Assembly (NCBI GenBank): GCA_044228285.1
Contig: JBGAVD010000002.1
Span: 310,001-374,000 of the forward strand
DNA from: JBBATK01 sp044228285
GTDB taxonomy: Bacteria > Bacteroidota > Ignavibacteria > Kapaibacteriales > NICIL-2
Direction of reading: 5' to 3'
Length of the DNA: 64,000 nt
Position numbers and translations under genes: made by a program. Shown piece after piece: positions 55,908 to 64,000 of this stretch. Under the pieces are notes generated by a model. The model did no database searches. It was not told the origin of the DNA and saw only the letters and a program-made list of their open reading frames with translations. Each line of letters begins with the position of its first letter. Within the stretch, counting starts at the first letter, position 1.

Positions 55908-58007
55908 ATGTCACGCAGACTACTCCAACATTGCTTGGCAATGTGCGTTCTCGTCTTTCTTGTTGGGACAACTACTTCATCAGCTCAGAGCGAACAAGGG
56001 AGGCTTGCTCTTGGCTTTCATGTTGGACCGAACAAATATTGGGGATCGTTTACCGACAACCAGCTCTGGATGAGCGGTGATATCTACGCTCGTTACAATA
56101 TCGTCAGTTGGCTTTCGCTTCACGGCGCGTTTGGTATAGGCCAGCTTCGCCACCGCAATACTCCCGACATGCAACGTCGTTATGCAGACTACTTTGCACT
56201 GTATAATGGCAATATTCCTGACAAGAGTTTCATTAGAACCTCGACGTATGAGGCTACTCTTTCAGTCAATCTCTTTGCTACGGAAGCTGTGGTACCATAT
56301 CTCTTTGCCGGACTAGGGTACTTAGACTTCAATCCGGTTCGGGAGAATGACAATCAAGCCCTACCGAACAATGCTGTGAGTACCTATGATAAGAAGGTGA
56401 TGACCATGCCATTTGGGGCTGGGGTTGAGTTTTACTTGAACGACAATCTCACCATGAATATGAAAGCGGATTTTAGGCTAGGTGTGAGCCCCTGGTTAGA
56501 TGACTTTAATCAAACTGCGATGTCCGATGGCTCTCGCGTCGAAGCAAAGGACGACTTTGCAACCTTTGGTCTCGGTTTCTCATACTACATACTCGGAAAT
56601 GCGGACTTAGATGGCGACGGTCTTTCGAACTCACGAGAGAAAGCAGCAGGAACCGACCCACTAAACCCTGATTCGGATAGCGATGGTTTGAGCGATGGAG
56701 TTGAAGTCTATAAAGCAGCCACCGACCCATTGCGCAAGGATACAGATGCAGACGGTATCATTGATGGAGAAGAGCTGATGTCGTACAAAACTGATCCAAC
56801 ACGAGTTGATACCGATAGCGATGGTATTTATGATGGGGAAGAACTGAATAGAAAAACAAAACCCACGGTAGCTGACACTGACGGTGACGGACTTCTTGAT
56901 GGAGATGAGCTGCGACGCTATCTCACTGATCCTCTCGCAGTTGACAGCGATGCCGATGGGCTCGAAGATGGTGATGAGGTAAAACGTTATCAAACCGATC
57001 CTGCTAAAGTAGATAGTGATGGAGATGCTCTGCCAGATGGCGACGAGGTGCGCACATATCATACGAATCCGAAACTTGTCGATAGTGACGGAGATGCCTT
57101 AGCAGATGGTTTGGAATTGAGTCAGTACAAAACTGATCCAACGAAAATCGACTCGGACAATGATGGCTTGAATGACGGAGAAGAGTCGTTAAAAGTAATG
57201 TCTGATCCAAACATTGCGGACACCGACAATGATGAGCTGAATGACGGAGATGAAGTCAAGAAGTATCTGACGAACCCAAACAAAGGAGATTCGGATGCAG
57301 ATGGCTTGTCGGATTCTGAAGAGTTACTCAAAACACGTACGGATCCGCTGAAGTCTGATACTGACAATGACGGTTTGAAAGATGCTGATGAAGTGCATAC
57401 CTATCACACTGATCCAAACAAGGTAGATACCGATGGTGATGCTCTTAGTGACGCAGATGAACTGCAAGCGAAACACCCGCTAGCAGCTGGTGAAAAGACA
57501 AATCCACTTCGAGCTGATAGTGATGGTGATAACATAGCAGATAATGTTGACTATTGTCCTAATCTCGCTGGCTCGATGAAGGGTATCAAGAAGGGCTGTC
57601 CTGAAGGACCTCAGATTGGAACAAAGGTCGACTTTCCGGATATCTTCTTTATTGTCAATACCGACCAATTCAATTATGAAATTGAGGGAACTGCTACGAG
57701 TTTGGCAAAGCTCCTCGCGTACGTGAATCAATGCGAGAAACTGCAGATATCTTTAGAAGGTCATGCTTCGTCAGAAGGGCAGAAAAAACGCAATCAGGTG
57801 CTGAGTGATCTGAGAGCGAAGAAGGTGAAGACCTGGCTCGCGGAACAAGGAGTGAAAGCTGAGAAGATACAAGGGACCATTGGTTATGGTTCGAATAGAC
57901 CAAAGGTTCAAGAACCTAATCCAGCTAGTGTATCGAAAGAGGAGCTTGAGCAGGCACGTAAACAGAATCGCCGCATTACTGTCGTAGTCGTGAAATCGTG
58001 CGAATAG
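55908..58007 (+). CDS. OmpA-family protein with 14 thrombospondin type 3-like repeats
   Basis: A 699-residue outer-membrane protein. The signal peptide ends near TTTSSA. Residues about 28-230 form an N-terminal barrel (LALGFHVGPNKYWGSF ... FGLGFSYYIL). From residue 233 to about 555, fourteen units of about 23 residues follow the calcium-loop pattern D(S/T)D.DGL.DG.E....(T)DP, as in thrombospondin type 3 and OmpA-like proteins. The thirteenth is longer, and the last ends in the cysteine-containing YCPN...KGCPEGP. The C-terminal OmpA domain (about 575-699) has the peptidoglycan-binding LEGHASSEGQKKRNQVLSDLRAKKVKTWL. The long rigid Ca-binding stalk would separate the barrel from the wall-binding domain. 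A terminator follows. Confidence 0.94.
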   Translation: MSRRLLQHCLAMCVLVFLVGTTTSSAQSEQGRLALGFHVGPNKYWGSFTDNQLWMSGDIYARYNIVSWLSLHGAFGIGQLRHRNTPDMQRRYADYFALYNGNIPDKSFIRTSTYEATLSVNLFATEAVVPYLFAGLGYLDFNPVRENDNQALPNNAVSTYDKKVMTMPFGAGVEFYLNDNLTMNMKADFRLGVSPWLDDFNQTAMSDGSRVEAKDDFATFGLGFSYYILGNADLDGDGLSNSREKAAGTDPLNPDSDSDGLSDGVEVYKAATDPLRKDTDADGIIDGEELMSYKTDPTRVDTDSDGIYDGEELNRKTKPTVADTDGDGLLDGDELRRYLTDPLAVDSDADGLEDGDEVKRYQTDPAKVDSDGDALPDGDEVRTYHTNPKLVDSDGDALADGLELSQYKTDPTKIDSDNDGLNDGEESLKVMSDPNIADTDNDELNDGDEVKKYLTNPNKGDSDADGLSDSEELLKTRTDPLKSDTDNDGLKDADEVHTYHTDPNKVDTDGDALSDADELQAKHPLAAGEKTNPLRADSDGDNIADNVDYCPNLAGSMKGIKKGCPEGPQIGTKVDFPDIFFIVNTDQFNYEIEGTATSLAKLLAYVNQCEKLQISLEGHASSEGQKKRNQVLSDLRAKKVKTWLAEQGVKAEKIQGTIGYGSNRPKVQEPNPASVSKEELEQARKQNRRITVVVVKSCE
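56604..57560 (+). repeat. Fourteen ~69-bp coding repeats (calcium-loop motif)
   Basis: In-frame repeats of 69 bp each encode D-x-D-x-D-G-(L/I) with Glu and Asp-Pro at fixed positions. One unit is extended by about seven codons (LQAKHPLAAGEKTNP). Bases at third positions vary, so the array is old rather than newly expanded. Confidence 0.9.
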
Positions 58008-58054
58008 TCTGTTGCAGCTAACACTTTTGTCTTCGATACGAATCGCCGTCGATC

Positions 58055-58097
58055 AACTCCGTCATGCCGAGTAAAGCGTGACGGAGTTTTCTTTCTT
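58055..58097 (+). terminator. Intrinsic terminator of the OmpA-family gene
   Basis: Stem aactccgtca/tgacggagtt enclosing 14 bases, followed by ttctttctt. It starts 47 bases after the stop codon. Confidence 0.82.
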
Positions 58098-58222
58098 CTA
58101 CCTCCACGGTGCTTCAGCTCTGACGAACATGGAGAGCCTCGTCGGAAACAATCATCGTCAGATGTCTTGACTGAGGATTCCTCATAGTTCGGGCTATGGA
58201 AAGTGATAGCATCTCTCAGCTT

Positions 58223-58255
58223 GATGCAATGCTGATGCAATGCTGATGCAAAGCG
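58223..58255 (+). repeat. Three tandem 11-base units
   Basis: Three copies of tgatgcaatgc, the last with one change (tgatgcaaagc), in the gap between two convergent genes. Confidence 0.85.
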
Positions 58256-58377
58256 CTTCTTACGACAGATACACTTTTCTCTTACAGCTTTAAGAGTTGT
58301 AGCTCTTCACTCTCGAGAAGTACCAATAACACGTCGAGCAGAATGAAAGCCCCCAAGCCTGAATATACTTATGCCGG

Positions 58378-59838
58378 TTAATCGTGAACTACCAGAACAA
58401 GTCTCGCGTCGGCCTTAGGCGATTGAACGGTGCTTGCGTACGATGTTAGAACGTAGAGTCCATTTGGAATGTGCGAACAGTCTATGCCTTGATTGTGCTC
58501 TGTCAGCGTAGTCGAGAGGATCTTCTCTCCAGACGCGGTGTAGAGCTCGACCTGCGTCTGCTGCTGCAGACTGCGAAGCAGGATGCATGAAGAAACAACT
58601 ATGGATGATCGTATACCTTCATCTTGCTGGCTAGCTATGTCGCTAACATCACTAAGTCCGCTCGAGTTGAGATAGTAGACATCGGACAAAGGGTTTGCCA
58701 AGCCAGAAGTGCACATCACCTTGGTCCAAGGAGTGATAAAGAGCGATGATGCTTCTACAAGAGCAGATGAGTTGTTACCTTCAACTCGTTGAGCTCTCCA
58801 TTCCGCTCCTCCATTCGTAGAACAGAGAAGTTTGCCGGTACCGCAAGCATACACGGTGTCAGCAGTGAGAGGCGCAACACATCGCAAGCCGAAGCTTGCA
58901 GGTGCAAAGTCAGAAACGAAGGTTGTATCGAGTTGCGTTGTCCAGGTGTTTCCAGCATCACTCGTTGCAAGGATAATGTCGCGTTCTCGGTGGTCGACAG
59001 TATTTAATGGACAGCTACCAACAATCCATCCGTGTAATGAGTCGCTAAACTGAAGGCAGTCAGCCATTGTAGTCCACCCACCGTATGGTGTTAGCCGAGG
59101 CGATGGTATAGCGGAGCTACGCACCCAGCTACGTCCACCATCTCGGCTTTCGTGCATCATACATCGATTCCTTCCTCGCTCCGAGTTGTCGCTGGCTACA
59201 TACCAATGGTCTGAGTCAAAGAAGTGAATATCTCGAATACTCGAGAGTTGAAGAGTGTCTGCTGGTAGCATGCCGACTAAGCGTTGTGTCCAGTGTACGC
59301 CTCCGTCAGTGGTTTGCAAGACTGTCCACTTGTTGTACACTATCACTCCTTCTCTGGAATTGAACATTTTCAGCCAGGCAGCACTGAGTCCAGAAGGAAG
59401 TCCATCAACTTTCTGTTCATACCAAGTGCTACCTCCATTGGATGAGCGCAGAAGAGTAGCGTTGTCACATAGGACCATAAAGCTGTCTGCGGAAAGCACG
59501 GCAAGACTGGCTCGAGTATCGACCGCCGAAAGCAAGGGTTTATCAAGATGGGAGCGCTGATAGGCAAAGCGCCAGCTTTTACCGAAATCGCGTGTGCAGA
59601 AAACCACAACGAGTTGTCCAGTTGCACGGTACCCAACGGCAAGGCCGACACCTTGATCATTAATGAGCATTGAGCGTAAGAAGCGTGAACCTTCTTTGGT
59701 CTCAGTCAGCTCTGCCCGCTTCCATTCCTCTGCAGCAGATGTTCTTGTGATAGCACATACAGTCATGAGCACCATCAAACACACTACACGAATTAGTGAG
59801 TTAGAGGAAGGACAGTTGGAAACGCGTGTAACAGTCAT
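58378..59838 (-). CDS. Secreted beta-propeller (BNR/HCF136-like) protein with T9SS domain
   Basis: I start at ATG 59838 because aaggtg lies at suitable spacing (caaaggtgcattgtATG); a GTG start at 59847 is possible. After a signal peptide ending near TRTSAAEE, residues about 30-390 contain several sialidase/BNR-like motifs (SSNGGSTWYEQ, TTDGGVHWTQR, ESRDGGRSWVR, TSDAGNTWTTQ, STNGGAEWRAQ), as in YCF48/HCF136-type propellers. The last 80 residues form a T9SS-type sorting domain (QVELYTASGEKIL ... HIPNGLYVLTSY). No catalytic sialidase residues are evident, so a binding role at the cell surface is more likely. It is monocistronic. Confidence 0.88.
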   Translation of the reverse strand: MTVTRVSNCPSSNSLIRVVCLMVLMTVCAITRTSAAEEWKRAELTETKEGSRFLRSMLINDQGVGLAVGYRATGQLVVVFCTRDFGKSWRFAYQRSHLDKPLLSAVDTRASLAVLSADSFMVLCDNATLLRSSNGGSTWYEQKVDGLPSGLSAAWLKMFNSREGVIVYNKWTVLQTTDGGVHWTQRLVGMLPADTLQLSSIRDIHFFDSDHWYVASDNSERGRNRCMMHESRDGGRSWVRSSAIPSPRLTPYGGWTTMADCLQFSDSLHGWIVGSCPLNTVDHRERDIILATSDAGNTWTTQLDTTFVSDFAPASFGLRCVAPLTADTVYACGTGKLLCSTNGGAEWRAQRVEGNNSSALVEASSLFITPWTKVMCTSGLANPLSDVYYLNSSGLSDVSDIASQQDEGIRSSIVVSSCILLRSLQQQTQVELYTASGEKILSTTLTEHNQGIDCSHIPNGLYVLTSYASTVQSPKADARLVLVVHD

Positions 59839-60385
59839 ACAATGCACCTTTGTAGTTAATAGTCAGCTCGTCTCGCTTGAGTCTCCTGAACCATAACAGT
59901 CACTGGAAAAACTAGCACGGCTAGTCGAAAAAAGAAACACTTTATTACGTAGATCCTCTTGCTCAAATACTGTGTCATTGAGCTGCTTTTGTTCTCTGCA
60001 CTAAGAATTAAGTTTAAGTGATGCCAGACTAGAGCTGTGAGTTAACCCTACTGCAATTCCGAGTGTAGACTACCTCGGTACGAGCACCATTAGCTGCAGC
60101 GCTACCGTGAAGACACGCAAATGAGTAGTCAGGCTGACAGCAAGGCAGTGTTGCTACTAGTGTCAGCCCTGCAGCGTCGTGCTGACACTCGGTGACTTTC
60201 ACATACACCTGAATGCAGTACTTAGGCACTCGGTGTTTTGCTCAATGACACATCTGAGCGCAAGACGTAACAAGCTTTGCAATAAGAAGTACCGCTGTTC
60301 GCTTAGAGCATTTGGTGTTAAATCAAAAGTGCAGCTACGTGCTCATTGCACCACAGTGTAACTCCGGCTATGGTCTAGACCCGCT
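59839..60385. other. Gap without recognisable gene
   Basis: About 550 bases between two minus-strand genes. No supported frame, repeat or terminator is seen; the promoter of the propeller gene should lie near its right-hand end as read on the minus strand. Confidence 0.4.
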
Positions 60386-61786
60386 CTATGATGATAGAAA
60401 ATCCCGGTACCAATAGCCTGAGTCTTTAATAGTTCGCTTCTGTGTGGTGTAGTCAACATGTACAAGTCCAAATCGAGGAGTATAGCCTTTCGCCCATTCG
60501 AAGTTGTCAGTGAGTGACCAGACAAAGTAGCCATCGATTTTTAATCCGTCGCGCTTCGCGCGGAGTACTTGTGCGAGGTGTCGTTCAATGTAGTGGATGC
60601 GCTCCGCGTCCTTGACTCTGCCCAGCTCCACAGTATCGTGAAATGCTGCTCCGTTTTCGGTGAGATAAATTTTTGGGATGGAACTATAGTTGTTGAACTG
60701 TTTTATTATGTGGTAGATCGACTCAGGATACACTTCCCAGTCCATTGCAGTGTGATAGACTTTACGTTTGGGGGCAGGAATCAGCTTTGCTTTGAGAGTT
60801 GGGGAGAGGAAGCTGTGCGACACGACCTCGCGAGTGTACACTTGGATGCCTGCAAAATCAAAGGCAGCCAGCATGCGCTTCTCATCGCCATCTTTCATAG
60901 AGCCTTCGATTCTGCGAAGAAAAGGTAATTGGTCAAACGGATACCCACGACCAATAGCTGCTTCTACGAACATTCGATTCAATAGGGCATCGATACGTTG
61001 CGCCGCTTTGAAGTCTTTCTCTGAATGGGAGCGAGGAGTGATCGCCGAACAAGAGAAAGTACTCCCGACTTCTGAGTCGGGCGATTCTGATTTGATGACA
61101 TGGGAGCCCAATGCCTGACACAAGGCTGTATGATGAACAGCGGCGAGAAAGTTCTTGAGCCCTTTCTTTCCTGGTGCATGCACACCTAAATAGTAGCCCG
61201 CCCCTGTGAAAACCATAGGCTCATTGAGTACCATCCAGTGTTTGACTTTGTCTTTGAATTCACGAGTGCAGAAGGAGACGTAGTCTTCAAACCAACCAAG
61301 CACATCGCGGTTTACCCAACCACCTAGGTGTTCAAGCGCCTCCGGTAGGTCCCAATGGTATAGTGTTACCCATGGTTCGATGTTTCTCGCCAGACACTCG
61401 TCGATCAGGCGGTGATAGAAGTCGAGCCCCTGATGATTAACTCTTCCTCTCCCTTCAGGAAAGATGCGTGACCAAGAAAACGAGAATCGAAAGTTTGGAA
61501 TGTTGAGCCCTTGTACGATGTCGAGATCTTCTTGAAAGCGCACATAGAATTCACTTGCCTTGTCAGGCTTATGGTTGTGTTCAATACGCTTGTTGAGTTT
61601 CGAGAAGCTATCCCAGATCGATGAGCCACGACCGTCACCGTCGAATGTTCCTTCCGTTTGAGGAGCAGACGTGGATACGCCCCAAACAAAATCATCGCCA
61701 AAGTTGCTTGCTTGTAGATTCAAACTGATTTCGAGAGTTGTTGCAAAGGTGTTAGTAGTTGTGTGTTCTGTGCAGCTGCCATTCAA
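60386..61786 (-). CDS. GH1 family beta-glycosidase with altered aglycone loop
   Basis: A 466-residue glycoside hydrolase family 1 enzyme without a signal peptide (cytosolic). The acid/base is Glu 189 in LNEP and the nucleophile Glu 377 in YLTENG. Sugar-binding residues Gln 43 (SAPQTEG), His 144 (YHWDLP), and the Glu-Trp of the SLTDNFEWAKGYTPRFGL segment are present. One oddity: the usual NYY motif of the catalytic pocket (the Asn-Tyr next to the nucleophile) reads IQVYTR, so Asn becomes Gln and the first Tyr becomes Val. This may alter substrate preference. GH1 enzymes release glucose, galactose or related units from beta-glycosides. It follows a glycosyltransferase gene by 33 bases in the same direction. 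Confidence 0.92.
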   Translation of the reverse strand: MNGSCTEHTTTNTFATTLEISLNLQASNFGDDFVWGVSTSAPQTEGTFDGDGRGSSIWDSFSKLNKRIEHNHKPDKASEFYVRFQEDLDIVQGLNIPNFRFSFSWSRIFPEGRGRVNHQGLDFYHRLIDECLARNIEPWVTLYHWDLPEALEHLGGWVNRDVLGWFEDYVSFCTREFKDKVKHWMVLNEPMVFTGAGYYLGVHAPGKKGLKNFLAAVHHTALCQALGSHVIKSESPDSEVGSTFSCSAITPRSHSEKDFKAAQRIDALLNRMFVEAAIGRGYPFDQLPFLRRIEGSMKDGDEKRMLAAFDFAGIQVYTREVVSHSFLSPTLKAKLIPAPKRKVYHTAMDWEVYPESIYHIIKQFNNYSSIPKIYLTENGAAFHDTVELGRVKDAERIHYIERHLAQVLRAKRDGLKIDGYFVWSLTDNFEWAKGYTPRFGLVHVDYTTQKRTIKDSGYWYRDFLSS

Positions 61787-61819
61787 GCTACTCGGCTCTC
61801 GAGTTTACTGAATACGCTC

Positions 61820-62857
61820 TTATTGAAAGATAGGGTAAGAACGGGAGACAGGCAGACTTGAAGAGTGCATACCCGCATGATTTTGGATGATGGTCTCAAG
61901 AATTTGCTCGGTGATATCTGGGTAGTCTACTTCTACGATGCTGTTGTCGGCTAACCACTCAACAATACTATCACTATGAATCTTGCGAAGTCGTTTTGCA
62001 ACGGGAACCTGCATACTCTTGAGCATTGCTGCATAACAGCTTTGTTCGTAGTTCGCTTTCTGCGGCACAACCAATAGCTTCTTACGCAGAAAGAGAGCTT
62101 CGCTTGCACTGCCAAAGTTGGCGTGACAAAGCAGTCCCTTTGCCGAGGCAAGACTCTTCAGGTACTGTTCTCTTTGCATAGGTTTGACGATGAAGTTCTT
62201 CAGAGCATACTCTTTCTTCGCTTGAGTTGAAAAGAGTTGCCATTGCACAGAATCAACCGGCTTTAAGTTCTTGATGATCTTCTCATCATTGTATGATGGT
62301 AAGAACACCGTGTAATGTCCTTCGTTTGTGGTTGTAAGATCTCGAATCTCTCTACTGATGATAGGAGTATAAACCGTGTTCTCGATGGGCTTGAAGTGAA
62401 AACCGTAATTGTAGCTCGTTGGAGCATAACGCTCAAGCATGAGACTGCCAATAGCTTCTGCTTTTCTAGACTTTGGTGCCAGGGGATGGAGAGCACCAAG
62501 CTGTGAGCTGAGACCAACCGCTTCAATCTTCGAGGCTGCGGCAGCCCACGCGGAGACTGGCTCGAAGTCTGATATGATGAGATCATAGTGTTGAAGGGGA
62601 AGACTCTTGATCTCGCGATGGAATCGACGAGCGTTCTTCTTCCAATAGCTGTTCCATAATTCAACGCCATCGCTTTTTCCAAAGGAAAAGCCGAGACCTT
62701 TGTACTGGTAGTGAACTTCAAAAGGCAGTGTGCCTGATCCTTGACTTCCGCTAACAAGCACTTCAACCTCTGCTCGCTTGCGTAACAAGGCTACGATCTC
62801 TCCGGTTCTATTGATTCGTTCCGCTGATGTGCACTGAGTTGCGTACAATATCTTCAT
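61820..62857 (-). CDS. Glycosyltransferase of the MurG/UGT-like GT-B type
   Basis: I chose ATG 62857, preceded by agagg at good spacing, rather than the frame's first Met at 62878. The 345-residue protein opens MKILYATQCTSAERINRTGEIVALLRKR, the Rossmann opening of GT-B enzymes. It continues with YDLIISDFEPVSAWAAAASKI, and the C-terminal half has the donor-site pattern (SLASAKGLLCHANFGSASEALFLRKKLLVVPQKANYEQSCYAAMLKSMQV), as in MurG, UGT and the predicted Glyco_trans_1_3 family. It probably transfers a sugar from a nucleotide-sugar to a lipid or polymer; the acceptor is unknown. It shares an operon with the GH1 gene. Confidence 0.82.
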   Translation of the reverse strand: MKILYATQCTSAERINRTGEIVALLRKRAEVEVLVSGSQGSGTLPFEVHYQYKGLGFSFGKSDGVELWNSYWKKNARRFHREIKSLPLQHYDLIISDFEPVSAWAAAASKIEAVGLSSQLGALHPLAPKSRKAEAIGSLMLERYAPTSYNYGFHFKPIENTVYTPIISREIRDLTTTNEGHYTVFLPSYNDEKIIKNLKPVDSVQWQLFSTQAKKEYALKNFIVKPMQREQYLKSLASAKGLLCHANFGSASEALFLRKKLLVVPQKANYEQSCYAAMLKSMQVPVAKRLRKIHSDSIVEWLADNSIVEVDYPDITEQILETIIQNHAGMHSSSLPVSRSYPIFQ

Positions 62858-62878
62858 CGCAATTGCCTCTTTGCTCAT

Positions 62879-62898
62879 GCTGCAGCTTGCGCTGCAGC
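62879..62898. repeat. Small GC-rich hairpin, no U-tract
   Basis: An 8-bp stem gctgcagc/gctgcagc with the loop ttgc, just upstream of the glycosyltransferase start. No T-run follows, so it may be a leader structure rather than a terminator. Confidence 0.5.
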
Positions 62899-63012
62899 TG
62901 ATGATCTTTGCCTGTTATCATGCTGGGTGCACAGCTCTGATAGCTCAACTGTGCCTCCGCGACTTTGCATCGAACTCTATTGGTTTGTAGTAGTGGTTTC
63001 TAGTGGTTTCTG

Positions 63013-63062
63013 CTGGCATCAACTGGCATCAACTGGCATCAACTTGCATCAACTTGCATCAA
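63013..63062 (+). repeat. Five tandem 10-base units
   Basis: ctggcatcaa repeated three times followed by two copies of cttgcatcaa, then a partial unit. Nothing suggests a function. Confidence 0.85.
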
Positions 63063-63850
63063 CTTGCAGTACAACAATCTACCATCTCGCGTCGACTATG
63101 AGTTGTAAACATCTGGTGACCTACCCTATAATCAGACGAATGAGCACAGACAGGTTCGATTGTTCTCGCTACTACAAGAGGGCGCAACAAAGGCTGCGGC
63201 ACAATGACGATGCTAAAGGAGATGTTATGAAATGATACACTATCAAAGTCTGACGAGAGTAGTTTGAGGCGTTACTTTGGCTGCTCTGTGCTGAATCTTG
63301 TTTCGATCGTGTACATGTCATCAATGCTATGCAGAGCTTTTACACCTAGTAAAGAAATTCATAGATTTGGTTGTTGGTCCTTTTGCGCCAGAGCTATGTG
63401 ATGGAACTTGCAAATGCAGAGTCAGTCGACTATTTGCTTAGGTAGAACAGAGAGCTGAACCTGGCTTTGTGTTCTGCGTATCAACGGAGCACATGTGAAG
63501 CAGAAGGTTGAGACAAATGAGCGTGAAGGAGACCGTGTTGCAAGAGGGAGTATGTAAATCCTAAACGATGCGTGTCGTCGAGTTAGACGAGTTGCGAGCG
63601 CTCATCGATCTATTCGTATCTATTGACTGGGAAGTATGAGGACTCCGCAGTACACTAGCCAGACCTGACTACTTGACCAATTGTGGCGACTGTCGGCCTC
63701 CGTACTTTTTTATCAAACAATGCTACTAGTGAGAAGCACGAGAATCAAAACGGTGCTCCACGATGTACAAGGCGGCAAGAGCAATAATGAATCTTCTCGT
63801 CAGCCAAGATCATCCAGCTAAACTTTAGAACCATTTTCGTTGTGTGAGAT

Positions 63851-64000
63851 ATGACCATTGAGATACTGAATCAGGAATTTGAAAGCATTGTTGGACACTT
63901 AAAGTCGTTCTTAGTCCGTATCACCGCAAGCAGGGTAGATGCCGAAGACATCGCGCATGACACCTACATAAAAGCACTTGAGAAACGCGAGAGTTTTCGA
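63851..64000 (+). CDS. ECF sigma factor, truncated by window end
   Basis: The final 150 bases translate as 50 codons with no stop. They start MTIEILNQEFESIVGHLKSFL and continue through RITASRVDAEDIAHDTYIKALEKRESF. This is the sigma-2 region of an ECF sigma factor: the helix with DAEDIAHDTYIKA is the core-binding signature. ATG 63851 is the first in frame after an AT-rich stretch. The remaining two-thirds of the gene must lie outside the window. If the usual order holds, an anti-sigma gene should follow it. Confidence 0.82.
   Translation, partial: MTIEILNQEFESIVGHLKSFLVRITASRVDAEDIAHDTYIKALEKRESFR

Larger units (their letters stand above)
62858..63850. other. Gap with palindrome and short tandem repeat
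   Basis: About 1 kb with no supported gene. A hairpin gctgcagc/gctgcagc (loop ttgc) lies at 62879-62898, and five tandem 10-base units (ct(g/t)gcatcaa) lie at 63013-63062. The frame at 62927-63235 is driven by that repeat and is not a credible gene. Confidence 0.45.

Noticed and set aside
62927..63235. 102-residue frame containing repeated HQLAST
   Set aside because: It is a translation of the 10-base tandem repeat and has no other support.

Overview
This 64 kb window looks like chromosome from an environmental Gram-negative bacterium of the Bacteroidota/Chlorobiota/Ignavibacteriota-Kapabacteria group. This is an inference from gene content. Five secreted proteins end in a C-terminal domain of the type IX secretion (T9SS) sorting type. 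A TonB-dependent receptor with a carboxypeptidase-like N-terminal domain is followed by a DUF4249-like lipoprotein. There are many lipoproteins and small predicted outer-membrane barrels, and few clear Shine-Dalgarno sites. I found no tRNA, rRNA, CRISPR array, phage or intact insertion sequence.

Layout. 1-5.3 kb: a lipoprotein, a TPR-adenylate cyclase, a T9SS-type secreted protein and a DinB-like protein, with a family of hairpin repeats just after the stop codons. 5.8-10.5 kb: a giant surface protein with eight ~76-residue HYR/Ig-like repeats. 11.7-14.3 kb: a TPR-LytS histidine kinase and its LytTR regulator. 14.8-17.9 kb: a secreted protein, a small protein and a class A (A2-like) beta-lactamase. 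18.4-21.9 kb: another large T9SS-type protein. 22.6-25.2 kb: a ~1.26 kb tandem duplication carrying two broken GNAT acetyltransferase copies. 25.3-28.6 kb: an operon of ECF sigma factor, anti-sigma/beta-barrel fusion and lipoprotein, the most unusual locus here.

29.3-34.2 kb: a GNAT acetyltransferase, then a tight envelope cluster (three small barrels, a GDPD-like lipoprotein, a ConA-like lipoprotein). 34.4-39.0 kb: a DEAD-box helicase, a possibly structured leader RNA and a hybrid histidine kinase. 39.2-43.3 kb: a prolyl oligopeptidase and a TPR-LuxR regulator. 43.5-46.8 kb: TonB receptor plus DUF4249-like lipoprotein. 47.6-50.9 kb: a beta-helix T9SS-type protein. 52.1-53.6 kb: a SigK/RskA-like pair. 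54.6-58.0 kb: a DUF4382-like lipoprotein and an OmpA protein with 14 calcium-type repeats. 58.4-62.9 kb: a beta-propeller T9SS-type protein, a GH1 glycosidase and a glycosyltransferase. The window ends inside another ECF sigma gene at 63851.

Themes. Most genes build or sense the cell surface. One input module (TPR repeats plus a helical linker) is joined to three outputs: a cyclase, a LytS kinase and a LuxR-type DNA-binding domain. Three ECF sigma factors add envelope-linked control. Gene-free stretches hold many hairpins, some clear terminators and others without a U-tract.
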